From: Anaerostipes sp.
GTDB lineage: Bacteria; Bacillota; Clostridia; Lachnospirales; Lachnospiraceae
DNA length: 64,000 nt
Assembly: GCA_028704435.1 (NCBI GenBank)
Contig: JAQWFL010000001.1
Coordinates: 186,001 to 250,000 of the forward strand
Direction: 5' to 3'
A program made the position numbers and the translations under genes. Positions 25,689 through 32,807 of this stretch are shown piece by piece. The number at the start of each line of letters is the position of its first letter. Within the stretch, counting starts at the first letter, position 1. The notes below the pieces were generated by a model. The model did no database searches. It had not been told where the DNA came from and saw only the letters and a list, made by a program, of their open reading frames with translations.

Positions 25689-26618
25689 ATGGAGGATTTT
25701 AGTGCCCTGATGATTTTAATCATTGTATGTTTTTTCTTAGTGGGAGGAGCATGCGGTTATTTCTTAGGTGCAAGTAAGATAAAGACAAGGGGAAAAACAA
25801 AGCCCCCAGGCGAAATGGAAGATGAAGAAGAGGACAATGAATATGAAGAAGAAATCATGAACATTGTCAACGAAGGCCATGAGCAGGGAGTCATTTTGGA
25901 AGATGAAGCAAAGATGATTACCAATGTTTTTGAATTTGGAGATAAGGATGTAACTGATGTTATGACTTCTAGAAAGAAGATTCATGCCATTGATAGTGAA
26001 TCAACACTAGAAGATGCGTTGAATTATATGCTAGATGAGCCATATTCAAGGTACCCCCTCTACGAGGAAGATATTGATCATATTTTAGGTGTGTTGTATT
26101 TAAAGGATGTTTTTGATGCATACATACATAATAAGGACGTATCTTTACTAAATATTGCAAGAGATGCCTTTTTTGTGCATCAGACTATGAATTTATCAGA
26201 TTTATTCCAAGAAATGCAGACGAAGAAGATTCATATGGCAGTTGTCATTGATGAGTATAGTCAGACAGAAGGAATTGTTTCCATGGAAGATATGCTGGAA
26301 GTTATCGTTGGTAATATTTTAGATGAATATGATGTGGAAGACCGAGATATAACAAAACTTGGGTGGACAGATTTGTATTTGATGCGAGGATCTACAAGAT
26401 TAGAAGATGTGGAAGAGGCTTTACAGATAAAGATTGATGTAGAGGATATTGAAACACTAAGTGGATTTTTGGTAGATCAGCTTGGACATTTACCAGACGA
26501 GAATGAAGAAGTTGAAATTATTTTTCAAGATTGGTCTTTCAAATCCCTTGATATTCATGACAAAGTAATCAGACAAGTAAAGGTTGAAAAAATAAAAGCA
26601 AATAAAGGAGAAAATTAG
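25689..26618 (+). CDS. CBS-pair and CorC_HlyC domain protein without CNNM domain
   Basis: 309 residues. One N-terminal membrane helix (about 5-28, with VGGACGYFLG) and a very acidic linker (about 40-58) come first. A tandem CBS pair follows (about 85-205, with DVMTSRKKI and VVIDEYSQTEGIVSMEDMLE), then a CorC_HlyC domain (about 215-300). Members with the additional CNNM (DUF21) membrane domain are linked to Mg2+ or Co2+ handling. This one has a single helix instead, so transport by itself is unlikely. It may bind adenine nucleotides and act as a membrane-bound sensor. AAAGGAG precedes the ATG. yebC follows directly. Confidence 0.85.
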   Translation: MEDFSALMILIIVCFFLVGGACGYFLGASKIKTRGKTKPPGEMEDEEEDNEYEEEIMNIVNEGHEQGVILEDEAKMITNVFEFGDKDVTDVMTSRKKIHAIDSESTLEDALNYMLDEPYSRYPLYEEDIDHILGVLYLKDVFDAYIHNKDVSLLNIARDAFFVHQTMNLSDLFQEMQTKKIHMAVVIDEYSQTEGIVSMEDMLEVIVGNILDEYDVEDRDITKLGWTDLYLMRGSTRLEDVEEALQIKIDVEDIETLSGFLVDQLGHLPDENEEVEIIFQDWSFKSLDIHDKVIRQVKVEKIKANKGEN

Positions 26619-27347
26619 ATGTCAGGACACAGTAAATTTGCAAACATTAAACACAAAAAAGAGAGAAATGATGCAAAAAAGGGAAAAGTATTTACAAAAT
26701 TAGGACGTGAGATTGCAGTTGCAGTAAAAGAAGGCGGAGCAGATCCAGAAAATAATAACAAGCTTCGTGATATCATTGCAAAAGCAAAATCAAATAATAT
26801 GCCAAACGATACCATTGACCGCAGTATTAAAAAAGCAGCTGGTGATGGGACTGCGGTAAACTATGAATCAATTACATATGAAGGATACGGACCAAGTGGA
26901 GTTGCTGTGATTGTTGATGCGTTAACAGACAATAAGAATCGTACAGCGTCTAATGTTCGAAGTGCATTTACCAAAGGAAATGGAAGTATTGGAACACCAG
27001 GATGTGTATCCTTTATGTTTGAAAAGAAAGGTCAAATTCTAATTTCAAAAGAAGATTGTGAGATAGATGAAGATGAACTTATGATGCTTGCTTTAGATGC
27101 AGGAGCAGAGGATTTCTTATCAGAAGAAGATAGTTATGAAGTATTAACAGATCCAGATAGTTTTTCAAATGTACATAAGGCATTAGAAGATGCACAAGTA
27201 CCAATGGCAAATGCAGAAGTGACAATGATTGGTAATACAATGGTAGAATTAACAGCAGAAGAAGATATTAAGAATCTACAAAAGACACTAGATTTACTAG
27301 AAGAAGATGATGATGTCCAAATGGTATATACAAACTGGGACGAATAA
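26619..27347 (+). CDS. YebC/PmpR-family protein
   Basis: 242 residues with the family N-terminus [14 protein letters not shown], the central acidic segment and the C-terminal three-domain layout. Historically called a transcriptional regulator. Recent work on YebC-family proteins indicates a translation factor that helps ribosomes through proline-rich stretches. Which applies here cannot be decided from sequence. The last codons lie inside a 44-base direct repeat (see repeat at 27337), an unusual position. The AAAGGAG ribosome site is within the end of the preceding gene. Confidence 0.94.
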   Translation: MSGHSKFANIKHKKERNDAKKGKVFTKLGREIAVAVKEGGADPENNNKLRDIIAKAKSNNMPNDTIDRSIKKAAGDGTAVNYESITYEGYGPSGVAVIVDALTDNKNRTASNVRSAFTKGNGSIGTPGCVSFMFEKKGQILISKEDCEIDEDELMMLALDAGAEDFLSEEDSYEVLTDPDSFSNVHKALEDAQVPMANAEVTMIGNTMVELTAEEDIKNLQKTLDLLEEDDDVQMVYTNWDE

Positions 27348-27447
27348 TTTCACTTGCTTGCAAGGGTGAAATTAGAGGAACCAATAGTGCGTTAGTGCGG
27401 CAAGGGACGAATAATTTCACTTGCTTGCAAGGGTGAAATTAGAGGAA
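27337..27447 (+). repeat. two 44-base direct repeats with internal hairpin, starting in the yebC 3' end
   Basis: An identical 44-base unit occurs at 27337-27380 and 27404-27447 (period 67). Each contains AATTTCAC and GTGAAATT arms around TTGCTTGCAAGG, so each RNA copy can fold as a hairpin. The first copy includes the last three yebC codons and stop. No T run follows, so these are not standard terminators. It could be a duplication of the gene end with its downstream element, or a copy of a dispersed repeat. Confidence 0.85.
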
Positions 27448-27484
27448 GAATAATATTAATATTATAAACTTTCTATGAAATCCC

Positions 27485-27513
27485 TTGAAATGCTGATATA
27501 TTCAGGATATAAT
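27485..27513 (+). promoter_or_regulatory. putative sigma-A promoter before the membrane zinc protease gene
   Basis: TTGAAA (27485-27490), a 17-base spacer and TATAAT (27508-27513), 41 bases before the ATG. Confidence 0.65.
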
Positions 27514-27554
27514 CCTCTTCAACACATAGAATAAATATGAAAGAAGGAGTTTTT

Positions 27555-28262
27555 ATGTACGGTTTTGGTTATGGAATGTATTTTGATCGAACTTATATAC
27601 TTATCTTGATTGGAGTTGTAATTACATTAATTGCATCAGGAAAGATGAATTCAACGTTCCGAAAGTATTCAAGAGTAAGAAGTGCATCAGGAATGACAGG
27701 AGCTCAGGCTGCTAGTCGGATTTTGGAATACTCCGGGATTTATGATGTTCAGGTAGAACACGTAAGTGGTAATTTAACAGATCACTATGATCCAAAGAAT
27801 AAAGTACTTAGATTGTCAGATGCAACTTATGGATCTACATCAGTTGCGGCTATAGGTGTTGCGGCTCACGAATGCGGGCATGCTCTGCAGCACAATAAGG
27901 GATATATGCCATTAAAACTTCGCAGTGCATTTGTTCCCGTTGCAAATATTGGTTCCAATGCATCTTGGATTTTTATTATACTAGGTGTTATTATGGGTAT
28001 GAATCAAACATTGCTGTATACAGGCATTTTCTTATTTTCATTTGCAGTATTATTTCAATTGATCACATTACCAGTTGAGTTTAATGCATCAAATCGAGCA
28101 CTTCGCATTTTGGCATTATCCAACATGATGCAAGAGACAGAAGTAAAACAGACAAGAAAAGTCTTGACTGCAGCGGCGTTAACGTATGTAGCGGCAGCAG
28201 CGTCTGCTATTTTAAGTTTACTACGTCTTGTATTATTATTTGGTGGTAACGATCGAGATTAA
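27555..28262 (+). CDS. membrane zinc metallopeptidase, YugP type
   Basis: 235 residues from ATG 27555. An in-frame ATG at 27537 overlaps the AGAAGGAG ribosome site and is rejected. There is one N-terminal membrane helix, the zinc motif HECGH (near residue 106, in GVAAHECGHALQH), then several C-terminal membrane helices. FNASNRALRIL supplies the later family motif. The family (Peptidase_membrane_2, YugP) is widespread in Firmicutes with little functional data. A role in membrane protein turnover is inference. It has its own promoter and a terminator directly after the stop. Confidence 0.85.
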   Translation: MYGFGYGMYFDRTYILILIGVVITLIASGKMNSTFRKYSRVRSASGMTGAQAASRILEYSGIYDVQVEHVSGNLTDHYDPKNKVLRLSDATYGSTSVAAIGVAAHECGHALQHNKGYMPLKLRSAFVPVANIGSNASWIFIILGVIMGMNQTLLYTGIFLFSFAVLFQLITLPVEFNASNRALRILALSNMMQETEVKQTRKVLTAAALTYVAAAASAILSLLRLVLLFGGNDRD

Positions 28263-28268
28263 AGTATG

Positions 28269-28300
28269 AAAAGAGTTTCCATGTTGGAGACTCTTTTTTT
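28269..28300 (+). terminator. intrinsic terminator after the YugP-like gene
   Basis: A 12-bp stem AAAAGAGTTTCC (28269-28280) / GGAGACTCTTTT (28286-28297), with one wobble, a 5-base loop and a T run. It covers an upstream in-frame ATG of rlmH, which fixes the true rlmH start at 28314. Confidence 0.85.
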
Positions 28301-28313
28301 GAATGGAGATAGT

Positions 28314-28760
28314 ATGAATATTAAATTAATTTGTGTTGGAAAAGTAAAAGAAGCCTATTATCGTGATTTGATTCAAGAATATAGTACAAGAATCAGGAAG
28401 AATTATAAGTTTGAAATTATTGAATTACCAGATGAAAAAACGCCAGAACAAGCCAGTGAAAAAGAAGAAGAGAAAATAAAAGAGTTAGAGGGTATACGAA
28501 TTATCAAACGAATTCCAGAGGAAAGCCTAGTTGTTCCTCTTTGCATCCAAGGGAAACAGTTATCAACAGCACAATTAAAAACACAGTGGAATGTCTGGAA
28601 AACTCAGAATCAAACCATTGTGTTTGTCATTGGTGGTTCCCTTGGACTTTCCCAAAAGGTTGTCCAAAGAGGAAATTTAAAATTAAGTTTTAGTAAAATG
28701 ACATTTCCACATCAATTGATGAGAGTCATCCTCCTAGAACAGTTAGCAAGACTCGAGTGA
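28314..28760 (+). CDS. rlmH: RlmH-type 23S rRNA pseudouridine-1915 N3-methyltransferase lacking the C-terminal tail
   Basis: 148 residues from ATG 28314 (GGAG upstream). The SPOUT body is intact: the NIKLICVGKVKE start, IELPDEKTPE, the SAM-loop motif FVIGGSLGLS, and KLSFSKMTFPHQLMRVILLEQ broken across its helix. RlmH proteins then end in a conserved tail of about 15 residues of the form IYRAFRI...PYHK. Here the frame instead ends LARLE and stops, and none of the three frames downstream restores the tail. The last 18 bases overlap a convergent thioesterase gene. RlmH methylates helix 69 of 23S rRNA as a dimer. A second RlmH-like gene that keeps the tail lies at 30087. Confidence 0.88.
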   Translation: MNIKLICVGKVKEAYYRDLIQEYSTRIRKNYKFEIIELPDEKTPEQASEKEEEKIKELEGIRIIKRIPEESLVVPLCIQGKQLSTAQLKTQWNVWKTQNQTIVFVIGGSLGLSQKVVQRGNLKLSFSKMTFPHQLMRVILLEQLARLE

Positions 28761-29162
28761 AGATAAAAACAGATTGTAAATTTCAGGAAAGTTCTTCTTC
28801 ATATTCACAGGGACAAGCTCTTTGGATACAAATCCATGTGTAGTTGTTCCAGTGGCAATCAAAGTATCTGTAGATTCTCGAATAACCTCATAGGAAAATA
28901 CAACTCTTACAGGAGTTAACTTTGTTACTTTTGCAAAAATTGTAAGTTCATCTTCGTAAAAAGATGCCTGACGATATTTACAGGTTAATTCTGAAAGAGG
29001 CATAATAATCCCTTCTTTTTCAACGTCAGTATAAGAAATCCCAGCATTTTTTATGTAATCTGTTCTTGCAACTTCAAACCATACAGCATAGTTACTGTGA
29101 TGAGCGATTCCCATTTGATCTGTTTCCCCGTATCTTACGGTAATATTTGATTTTTGTATCAT
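28743..29162 (-). CDS. acyl-CoA thioesterase, 4HBT/YbgC-FadM type
   Basis: 139 residues with a single hotdog fold. The active-site segment VRYGETDQMGIAHHSNYAVWFE (Asp near residue 15 and following His) splits over the first helix, and EDELTIFAKVTKL follows. It hydrolyses acyl-CoA thioesters. The substrate range is unknown. AAAGGAG lies upstream of the ATG. It converges with rlmH and their ends overlap by 18 bases, which is where the rlmH tail should be. Confidence 0.88.
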   Translation of the reverse strand: MIQKSNITVRYGETDQMGIAHHSNYAVWFEVARTDYIKNAGISYTDVEKEGIIMPLSELTCKYRQASFYEDELTIFAKVTKLTPVRVVFSYEVIRESTDTLIATGTTTHGFVSKELVPVNMKKNFPEIYNLFLSSLESC

Positions 29163-29209
29163 AATTAATTCTCCTTTTTGGTTAATGAATTTATCATAAT
29201 ACGAAATCT

Positions 29210-29237
29210 AAGCCAAGGCATAGAAAATCCTTGGCTT
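29210..29237 (-). terminator. hairpin downstream of tRNA-Arg
   Basis: A perfect 9-bp stem AAGCCAAGG (29210-29218) / CCTTGGCTT (29229-29237). On the minus strand it lies about 50 bases after the tRNA 3' end and 50 before the thioesterase gene. The T run on that strand is poor, so termination is probable rather than certain. Confidence 0.5.
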
Positions 29238-29245
29238 TCTTCTAT

Positions 29246-29297
29246 TATCATAAATTATAAGAATGCACCAGTATCATAAATTATAAGAATGCACCAG
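29246..29297. repeat. 26-base tandem duplication including the tRNA-Arg 3' end
   Basis: Two identical, adjacent 26-base units (29246-29271 and 29272-29297). The right unit contains the last eight bases of the tRNA (discriminator and acceptor 3' strand). The left unit is an extra copy just downstream of it. It could be replication slippage or the scar of integration and excision at the tRNA 3' end. Confidence 0.9.
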
Positions 29298-29362
29298 GCG
29301 GGAGTCGAACCCGCGACCAACAACTTCGGAGGCTGTCACTCTATCCACTGAGTTACTGATGC
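29290..29362 (-). tRNA. tRNA-Arg (anticodon CCG)
   Basis: A 73-base cloverleaf on the minus strand. The acceptor GCATCAG pairs with CTGGTGC (one G-U), the discriminator is A, and CCA is not encoded. The anticodon loop CTCCGAA sits on stem ACAGC/GTTGT and gives anticodon CCG, reading CGG codons. The T arm contains GGTTCGACTCC. CGG is rare in these genes, which fits a single-purpose tRNA. Confidence 0.96.
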
Positions 29363-29396
29363 GTGCAAGAATTATTCTACAACATATAAAAAGTTT

Positions 29397-29424
29397 TTGC
29401 AATCGAAATAAATCATGCTATAAT
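29397..29424 (+). promoter_or_regulatory. putative sigma-A promoter for the membrane-anchored unknown and RlmH-like gene
   Basis: TTGCAA (29397-29402), a 16-base spacer and TATAAT (29419-29424), 22 bases before the GTG start at 29446. It diverges from the tRNA-Arg gene. Confidence 0.55.
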
Positions 29425-29445
29425 AATTTGAAATGGAGGATAAAA

Positions 29446-30090
29446 GTGAAGTTAAGAAAAACAACAAAAATAGTAATAATAATTAGTTGGGTTTTATTTT
29501 TTTGTGCCTGCTTTTTTATATTTATAAAACTAAATCAGGTAAAAGAAAGCAAAGTGACAAATGAAAAGATTTTTCATAGCAAACATACGGTAACAGCAAC
29601 AACGGCTAGTGAAAAAGAAGTAACCAAAGATCAAGTAATTGCATTTATGAAAAACTATTATCAATGGTTAGAAAAAGGAAATGAAAGTAAAGTAGTCGCT
29701 ATGGTGGAAGATCCTTCGATTATGAAAAAGAAGCAATCGGTTAGAAAATTAAAACAGTACATAGAAGCATATAAAAACATTAATTTTACAGTAGAAGATG
29801 GACTAGATGAAAAGTCATTTATAGTGTATGTGACTTACGATACAAAGATTAAAGATATTCGTACCTTAGTGCCAGCTTTGGCGCAGTACTATGTGAAGAT
29901 GGACAAAGAATCTTTTGTCATCTATAATAATGAGAAACATTATTCGGATGACATGAAGGATTTGGTGAAAGAGACACTAAGGAAAGATAAGATTCAAGAA
30001 ATGATACAAACAACGAATAAAGCATATGACCAAGCATTGAAACATGATAAGGAACTAAGGAAGTTTTTTACTTCCGGTGAATCGCGATGA
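29446..30090 (+). CDS. membrane-anchored protein of unknown function, NTF2-like region possible
   Basis: 214 residues from GTG 29446. GGAGG lies eight bases upstream, and an ATG at 29359 would run into the tRNA and the promoter. There is one N-terminal membrane helix (about 7-28), a short linker, then an extracytoplasmic domain of about 150 residues beginning KDQVIAFMKNYYQWLEKG. Its helix-then-strands pattern recalls NTF2/SnoaL folds. I do not recognise the family with confidence. Its stop overlaps the start of the RlmH-like gene by four bases (ATGA), so the two are translationally coupled. Confidence 0.7.
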   Translation: MKLRKTTKIVIIISWVLFFCACFFIFIKLNQVKESKVTNEKIFHSKHTVTATTASEKEVTKDQVIAFMKNYYQWLEKGNESKVVAMVEDPSIMKKKQSVRKLKQYIEAYKNINFTVEDGLDEKSFIVYVTYDTKIKDIRTLVPALAQYYVKMDKESFVIYNNEKHYSDDMKDLVKETLRKDKIQEMIQTTNKAYDQALKHDKELRKFFTSGESR

Positions 30091-30494
30091 ACTATCAAAT
30101 TGTTATTTTGGAAAAAAAGATACAGCCAGATTATAAAAAGGCGATGAATGAATATTTGAAAAGATTATCAAAATACTGTACCATAAATGTTGCAGTTGTA
30201 AAAAAAGAGGTTCAGGCCAAGAAATTTATTCAAAGATCCGGAAGACATATATGGGTTACAGAAGGAAAAGAGACTATTGAGAGTACAGTATTTGCTGAAA
30301 ATATTGAGGATGCATCCATTCATGGCATTTCTAATATGACATTTTATATTGGAGCGTTTGAAGAAGAGAAGATAAAGGAAGAATGCTTTTATTTATCTTC
30401 TTTTTCTATGACAGAAGATTTAAAAGCAACAATTTTATTAGAACAAATTTATCGCAGCTATCGAATTATACATCATCAGGCATATCATAAATAA
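30087..30494 (+). CDS. divergent RlmH-like protein with intact C-terminal tail but degenerate SAM loop
   Basis: 135 residues. The C-terminus ILLEQIYRSYRI...AYHK is the RlmH tail, missing from the first rlmH. The N-terminus (MNYQIVILEKKI, then YLKRLSKYC) also fits RlmH. However, the SAM-binding loop that reads IGGSLG in normal RlmH is IGAFEE here. The segment between it and LLEQ is five residues shorter, and the TFPHQL motif is replaced by TEDLKA. So it probably cannot bind SAM by itself. It is coupled to the upstream unknown by an ATGA overlap. It may be a decaying copy, a protein with a new role, or a partner of the tail-less RlmH at 28314. Confidence 0.8.
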   Translation: MNYQIVILEKKIQPDYKKAMNEYLKRLSKYCTINVAVVKKEVQAKKFIQRSGRHIWVTEGKETIESTVFAENIEDASIHGISNMTFYIGAFEEEKIKEECFYLSSFSMTEDLKATILLEQIYRSYRIIHHQAYHK

Positions 30495-30508
30495 ACAAGG
30501 AGACAAAC

Positions 30509-31393
30509 ATGAATTTTAAGAAGGTTACATTTGATTGTAAAGAAGAGTTTGACAAGTATTTTAAATATACACCATATAAAAGTGCAGATTACTCAACTGC
30601 AATGGTTCTATTATGGTCTGATTTTTATGAAATGGAATACGCAATTGTGGAAGACATGCTTGTGTTTCATGATAATGAAGGAGATGATGGTTCCTTTAGT
30701 TATCCAATTGGAAATGGAGATGAGAAGAAGGCATTAGAAACAATTATGGATTATTGTAAGGAAAAGGATATTCCATTTGAGATAAACGGAATTTTAAAGG
30801 AAACAGAAGAAAAAATGATTCAAATGTTTGGAGATGTTTTTGAAACTGAGTATGACAGAGATATTGCCGATTATTTATACAGCAGTGAATCACTTGCTAC
30901 TTTAAAAGGGAAAAAACTTCATGGAAAGCGAAATCATATTAATAGATTTAAAGCAGATCATGATTGGAGTTATGAACCATTGACAGATGAAAATGCACTA
31001 GAAACGATTACAATGCTTATGGAATGGAAAATGAAGAACTGTTCTGGAGAAGATGAGGAAGAGAAAGAAGAAATCTGTGCAGCTAAAAAAGCATTGATTT
31101 ATTTTAAAGAACTTAACCTTGTGGGAGGAGTTTTAAGAAGTGAGGGGCGTATTGTTGCTTTTTCTGTTGGAGAACCAATCAACGACAAAGTGTTCGTTGT
31201 TCATTTTGAAAAGGCATTTGGAGAGATTCAGGGCACTTATGCAATGATTAACCAGCAGTTTATACAACATGAAGCAACGGAGTATGAGTTTATTAACCGA
31301 GAGGAAGATTTAGGAGAAGAAGGACTTCGTAAAGCAAAGCTTTCTTATCGACCAGTAGAATTGGTAGAGAAAGGAATGTTAAAATACAAGTAA
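30509..31393 (+). CDS. DUF2156 family protein (GNAT-like, MprF C-terminal-like)
   Basis: 294 residues, soluble. The layout matches stand-alone DUF2156 proteins. These share the double GNAT-like fold with the aminoacyl-phospholipid synthase part of MprF: the aromatic start FKYTPYKSADYS, the KKLHGKRNHINRFK segment near residue 138, and the end EFINREEDLGEEGLRKAKLSY. Without the MprF membrane domain, lysyl-lipid transfer is not implied. The acceptor is unknown. AAGGAG precedes the ATG. It lies 14 bases after the RlmH-like gene. Confidence 0.8.
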   Translation: MNFKKVTFDCKEEFDKYFKYTPYKSADYSTAMVLLWSDFYEMEYAIVEDMLVFHDNEGDDGSFSYPIGNGDEKKALETIMDYCKEKDIPFEINGILKETEEKMIQMFGDVFETEYDRDIADYLYSSESLATLKGKKLHGKRNHINRFKADHDWSYEPLTDENALETITMLMEWKMKNCSGEDEEEKEEICAAKKALIYFKELNLVGGVLRSEGRIVAFSVGEPINDKVFVVHFEKAFGEIQGTYAMINQQFIQHEATEYEFINREEDLGEEGLRKAKLSYRPVELVEKGMLKYK

Positions 31394-31397
31394 TTTA

Positions 31398-31426
31398 TTG
31401 ACATCAATGTATGAAAAATGTAGAAT
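31398..31426 (+). promoter_or_regulatory. putative sigma-A promoter of pyrBI
   Basis: TTGACA (31398-31403), a 17-base spacer and TAGAAT (31421-31426), 30 bases before pyrB. A second TATAAT at 31437 has no partner at normal spacing. Confidence 0.6.
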
Positions 31427-31456
31427 TAAATTAGTATATAATTTGGGAGGCGTTTT

Positions 31457-32374
31457 ATGAAACATTTGATAGATTCAATCGATTTAAGTGTTGCAGATAT
31501 TGAGCGATTACTTGATTTGGCAGATGATATTTCAAATCATCCAGTAAAGTATCGAGATGCTTGTAAGTACAAAAAACTTGCAACATTATTTTTTGAACCA
31601 AGTACCAGAACAAGACTTAGTTTTGAGGCAGCTATGTTAGAATTAGGAGGAAGCGTACTTGGTTTTTCTTCTGCCGATTCTTCATCTGCAACAAAAGGTG
31701 AAAGTATTGCAGATACAGCAAGAACTGTAGCGTGTTATGCTGATATTATTGCCATGCGCCATCCAAAGGAAGGTTCTGCATACGTGGCAGCCCAATCTGT
31801 GGATATTCCAATTGTGAATGCAGGAGATGGCGGACACAATCATCCTACGCAGACATTGACAGATTTATTAACCATTCGAAGAGAAAAGAAGAGGCTGGAT
31901 AATTTTACCATTGGATTTTGTGGGGATTTAAAGTTTGGACGAACTGTGCATTCTTTAATTAAGGCATTATCACGATATGAAAACATTAACTTTGTTATGA
32001 TTTCACCAGAAGAACTTCAGATTCCAGAATATTTAAAAGAAGATGTTTTTAAGAAGAATAATATTACTTTGACTGAAGTTGAGCGTATGGAAGATGTGAT
32101 GCCAAAGCTTGATATTCTTTATATGACAAGAGTACAAAGAGAGCGTTTCTTTAATGAGGCGGATTATGTACGATTAAAAGACAGTTATATTCTAGATTTA
32201 GATAAGCTTGAAACAGCTAAGAAGGATTTGGCCATTCTTCATCCGCTGCCAAGAGTGAATGAGATTTCTGTGAAAGTAGATGATGATCCTAGAGCTTGTT
32301 ATTTTAGTCAGGCAATGAATGGAAAACATGTTCGTATGGCGTTGATTCTTGATTTGTTGGGGGTGCAGGTATGA
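31457..32374 (+). CDS. pyrB: aspartate carbamoyltransferase catalytic subunit
   Basis: 305 residues. The carbamoyl-phosphate signature [12 protein letters not shown] is near residue 51, then [19 protein letters not shown] broken by its turn, and HPLPRVNEI near residue 262. It carries out the committed step of pyrimidine synthesis. GGGAGG precedes the ATG. Its stop overlaps the start of pyrI by four bases, so the catalytic and regulatory chains are coupled and should form the enteric-type dodecamer. Confidence 0.97.
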   Translation: MKHLIDSIDLSVADIERLLDLADDISNHPVKYRDACKYKKLATLFFEPSTRTRLSFEAAMLELGGSVLGFSSADSSSATKGESIADTARTVACYADIIAMRHPKEGSAYVAAQSVDIPIVNAGDGGHNHPTQTLTDLLTIRREKKRLDNFTIGFCGDLKFGRTVHSLIKALSRYENINFVMISPEELQIPEYLKEDVFKKNNITLTEVERMEDVMPKLDILYMTRVQRERFFNEADYVRLKDSYILDLDKLETAKKDLAILHPLPRVNEISVKVDDDPRACYFSQAMNGKHVRMALILDLLGVQV

Positions 32375-32793
32375 AGATAGATAGTATTAAGAATGGTATT
32401 GTTTTAGATCATATTACTGCTGGCAAAGGAATGAAGATATATGAGCAGTTAGGTCTTGATGAGTTAGACTGTAGTATTGCCATTATAAAGAATGTTAAAA
32501 GTAACAAGATGGGAAAGAAAGATATTATCAAAATCTCAGACCAATTTGATTTGCATTTAGATGTGCTTGGGTATGTAGATCCTAGTGTAACTGTGTGTAT
32601 GATTGAGGATGGAAAGTTAGTATCAAAACGAAAAGTTGAACTTCCTGAGAGGATTACGAATATTGCAAAGTGCAAGAACCCTAGATGTATTACATCTGTT
32701 GAACAGGAAATTGATCAGGTATTTAAGTTAGTTGATCAAGACAAAAAGGTGTACAGATGTATTTACTGTGAATCTAAACTAAAAGATAATTAA
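32371..32793 (+). CDS. pyrI: aspartate carbamoyltransferase regulatory subunit
   Basis: 140 residues. The N-terminal allosteric domain ([18 protein letters not shown]) binds nucleotides. The C-terminal zinc domain has Cys pairs CKNPRC and CIYC that hold one zinc and contact PyrB. CTP inhibition and ATP activation are known in homologues. Presence of pyrI with pyrB is typical of many Clostridia. Confidence 0.96.
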   Translation: MKIDSIKNGIVLDHITAGKGMKIYEQLGLDELDCSIAIIKNVKSNKMGKKDIIKISDQFDLHLDVLGYVDPSVTVCMIEDGKLVSKRKVELPERITNIAKCKNPRCITSVEQEIDQVFKLVDQDKKVYRCIYCESKLKDN

Positions 32794-32807
32794 ACGGAGT
32801 ATACTAT

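Noticed and set aside
28740-28800. A sequencing frameshift that would restore the RlmH tail
   Set aside because: I read all three forward frames after LLEQ. None encodes IYRxxRI or a YHK ending, so a single base error cannot explain the loss.
31398-31442. TTGACA paired with the TATAAT at 31437 as the pyrB promoter
   Set aside because: The spacer would be 33 bases. TTGACA with TAGAAT at 31421 has a normal 17-base spacer.
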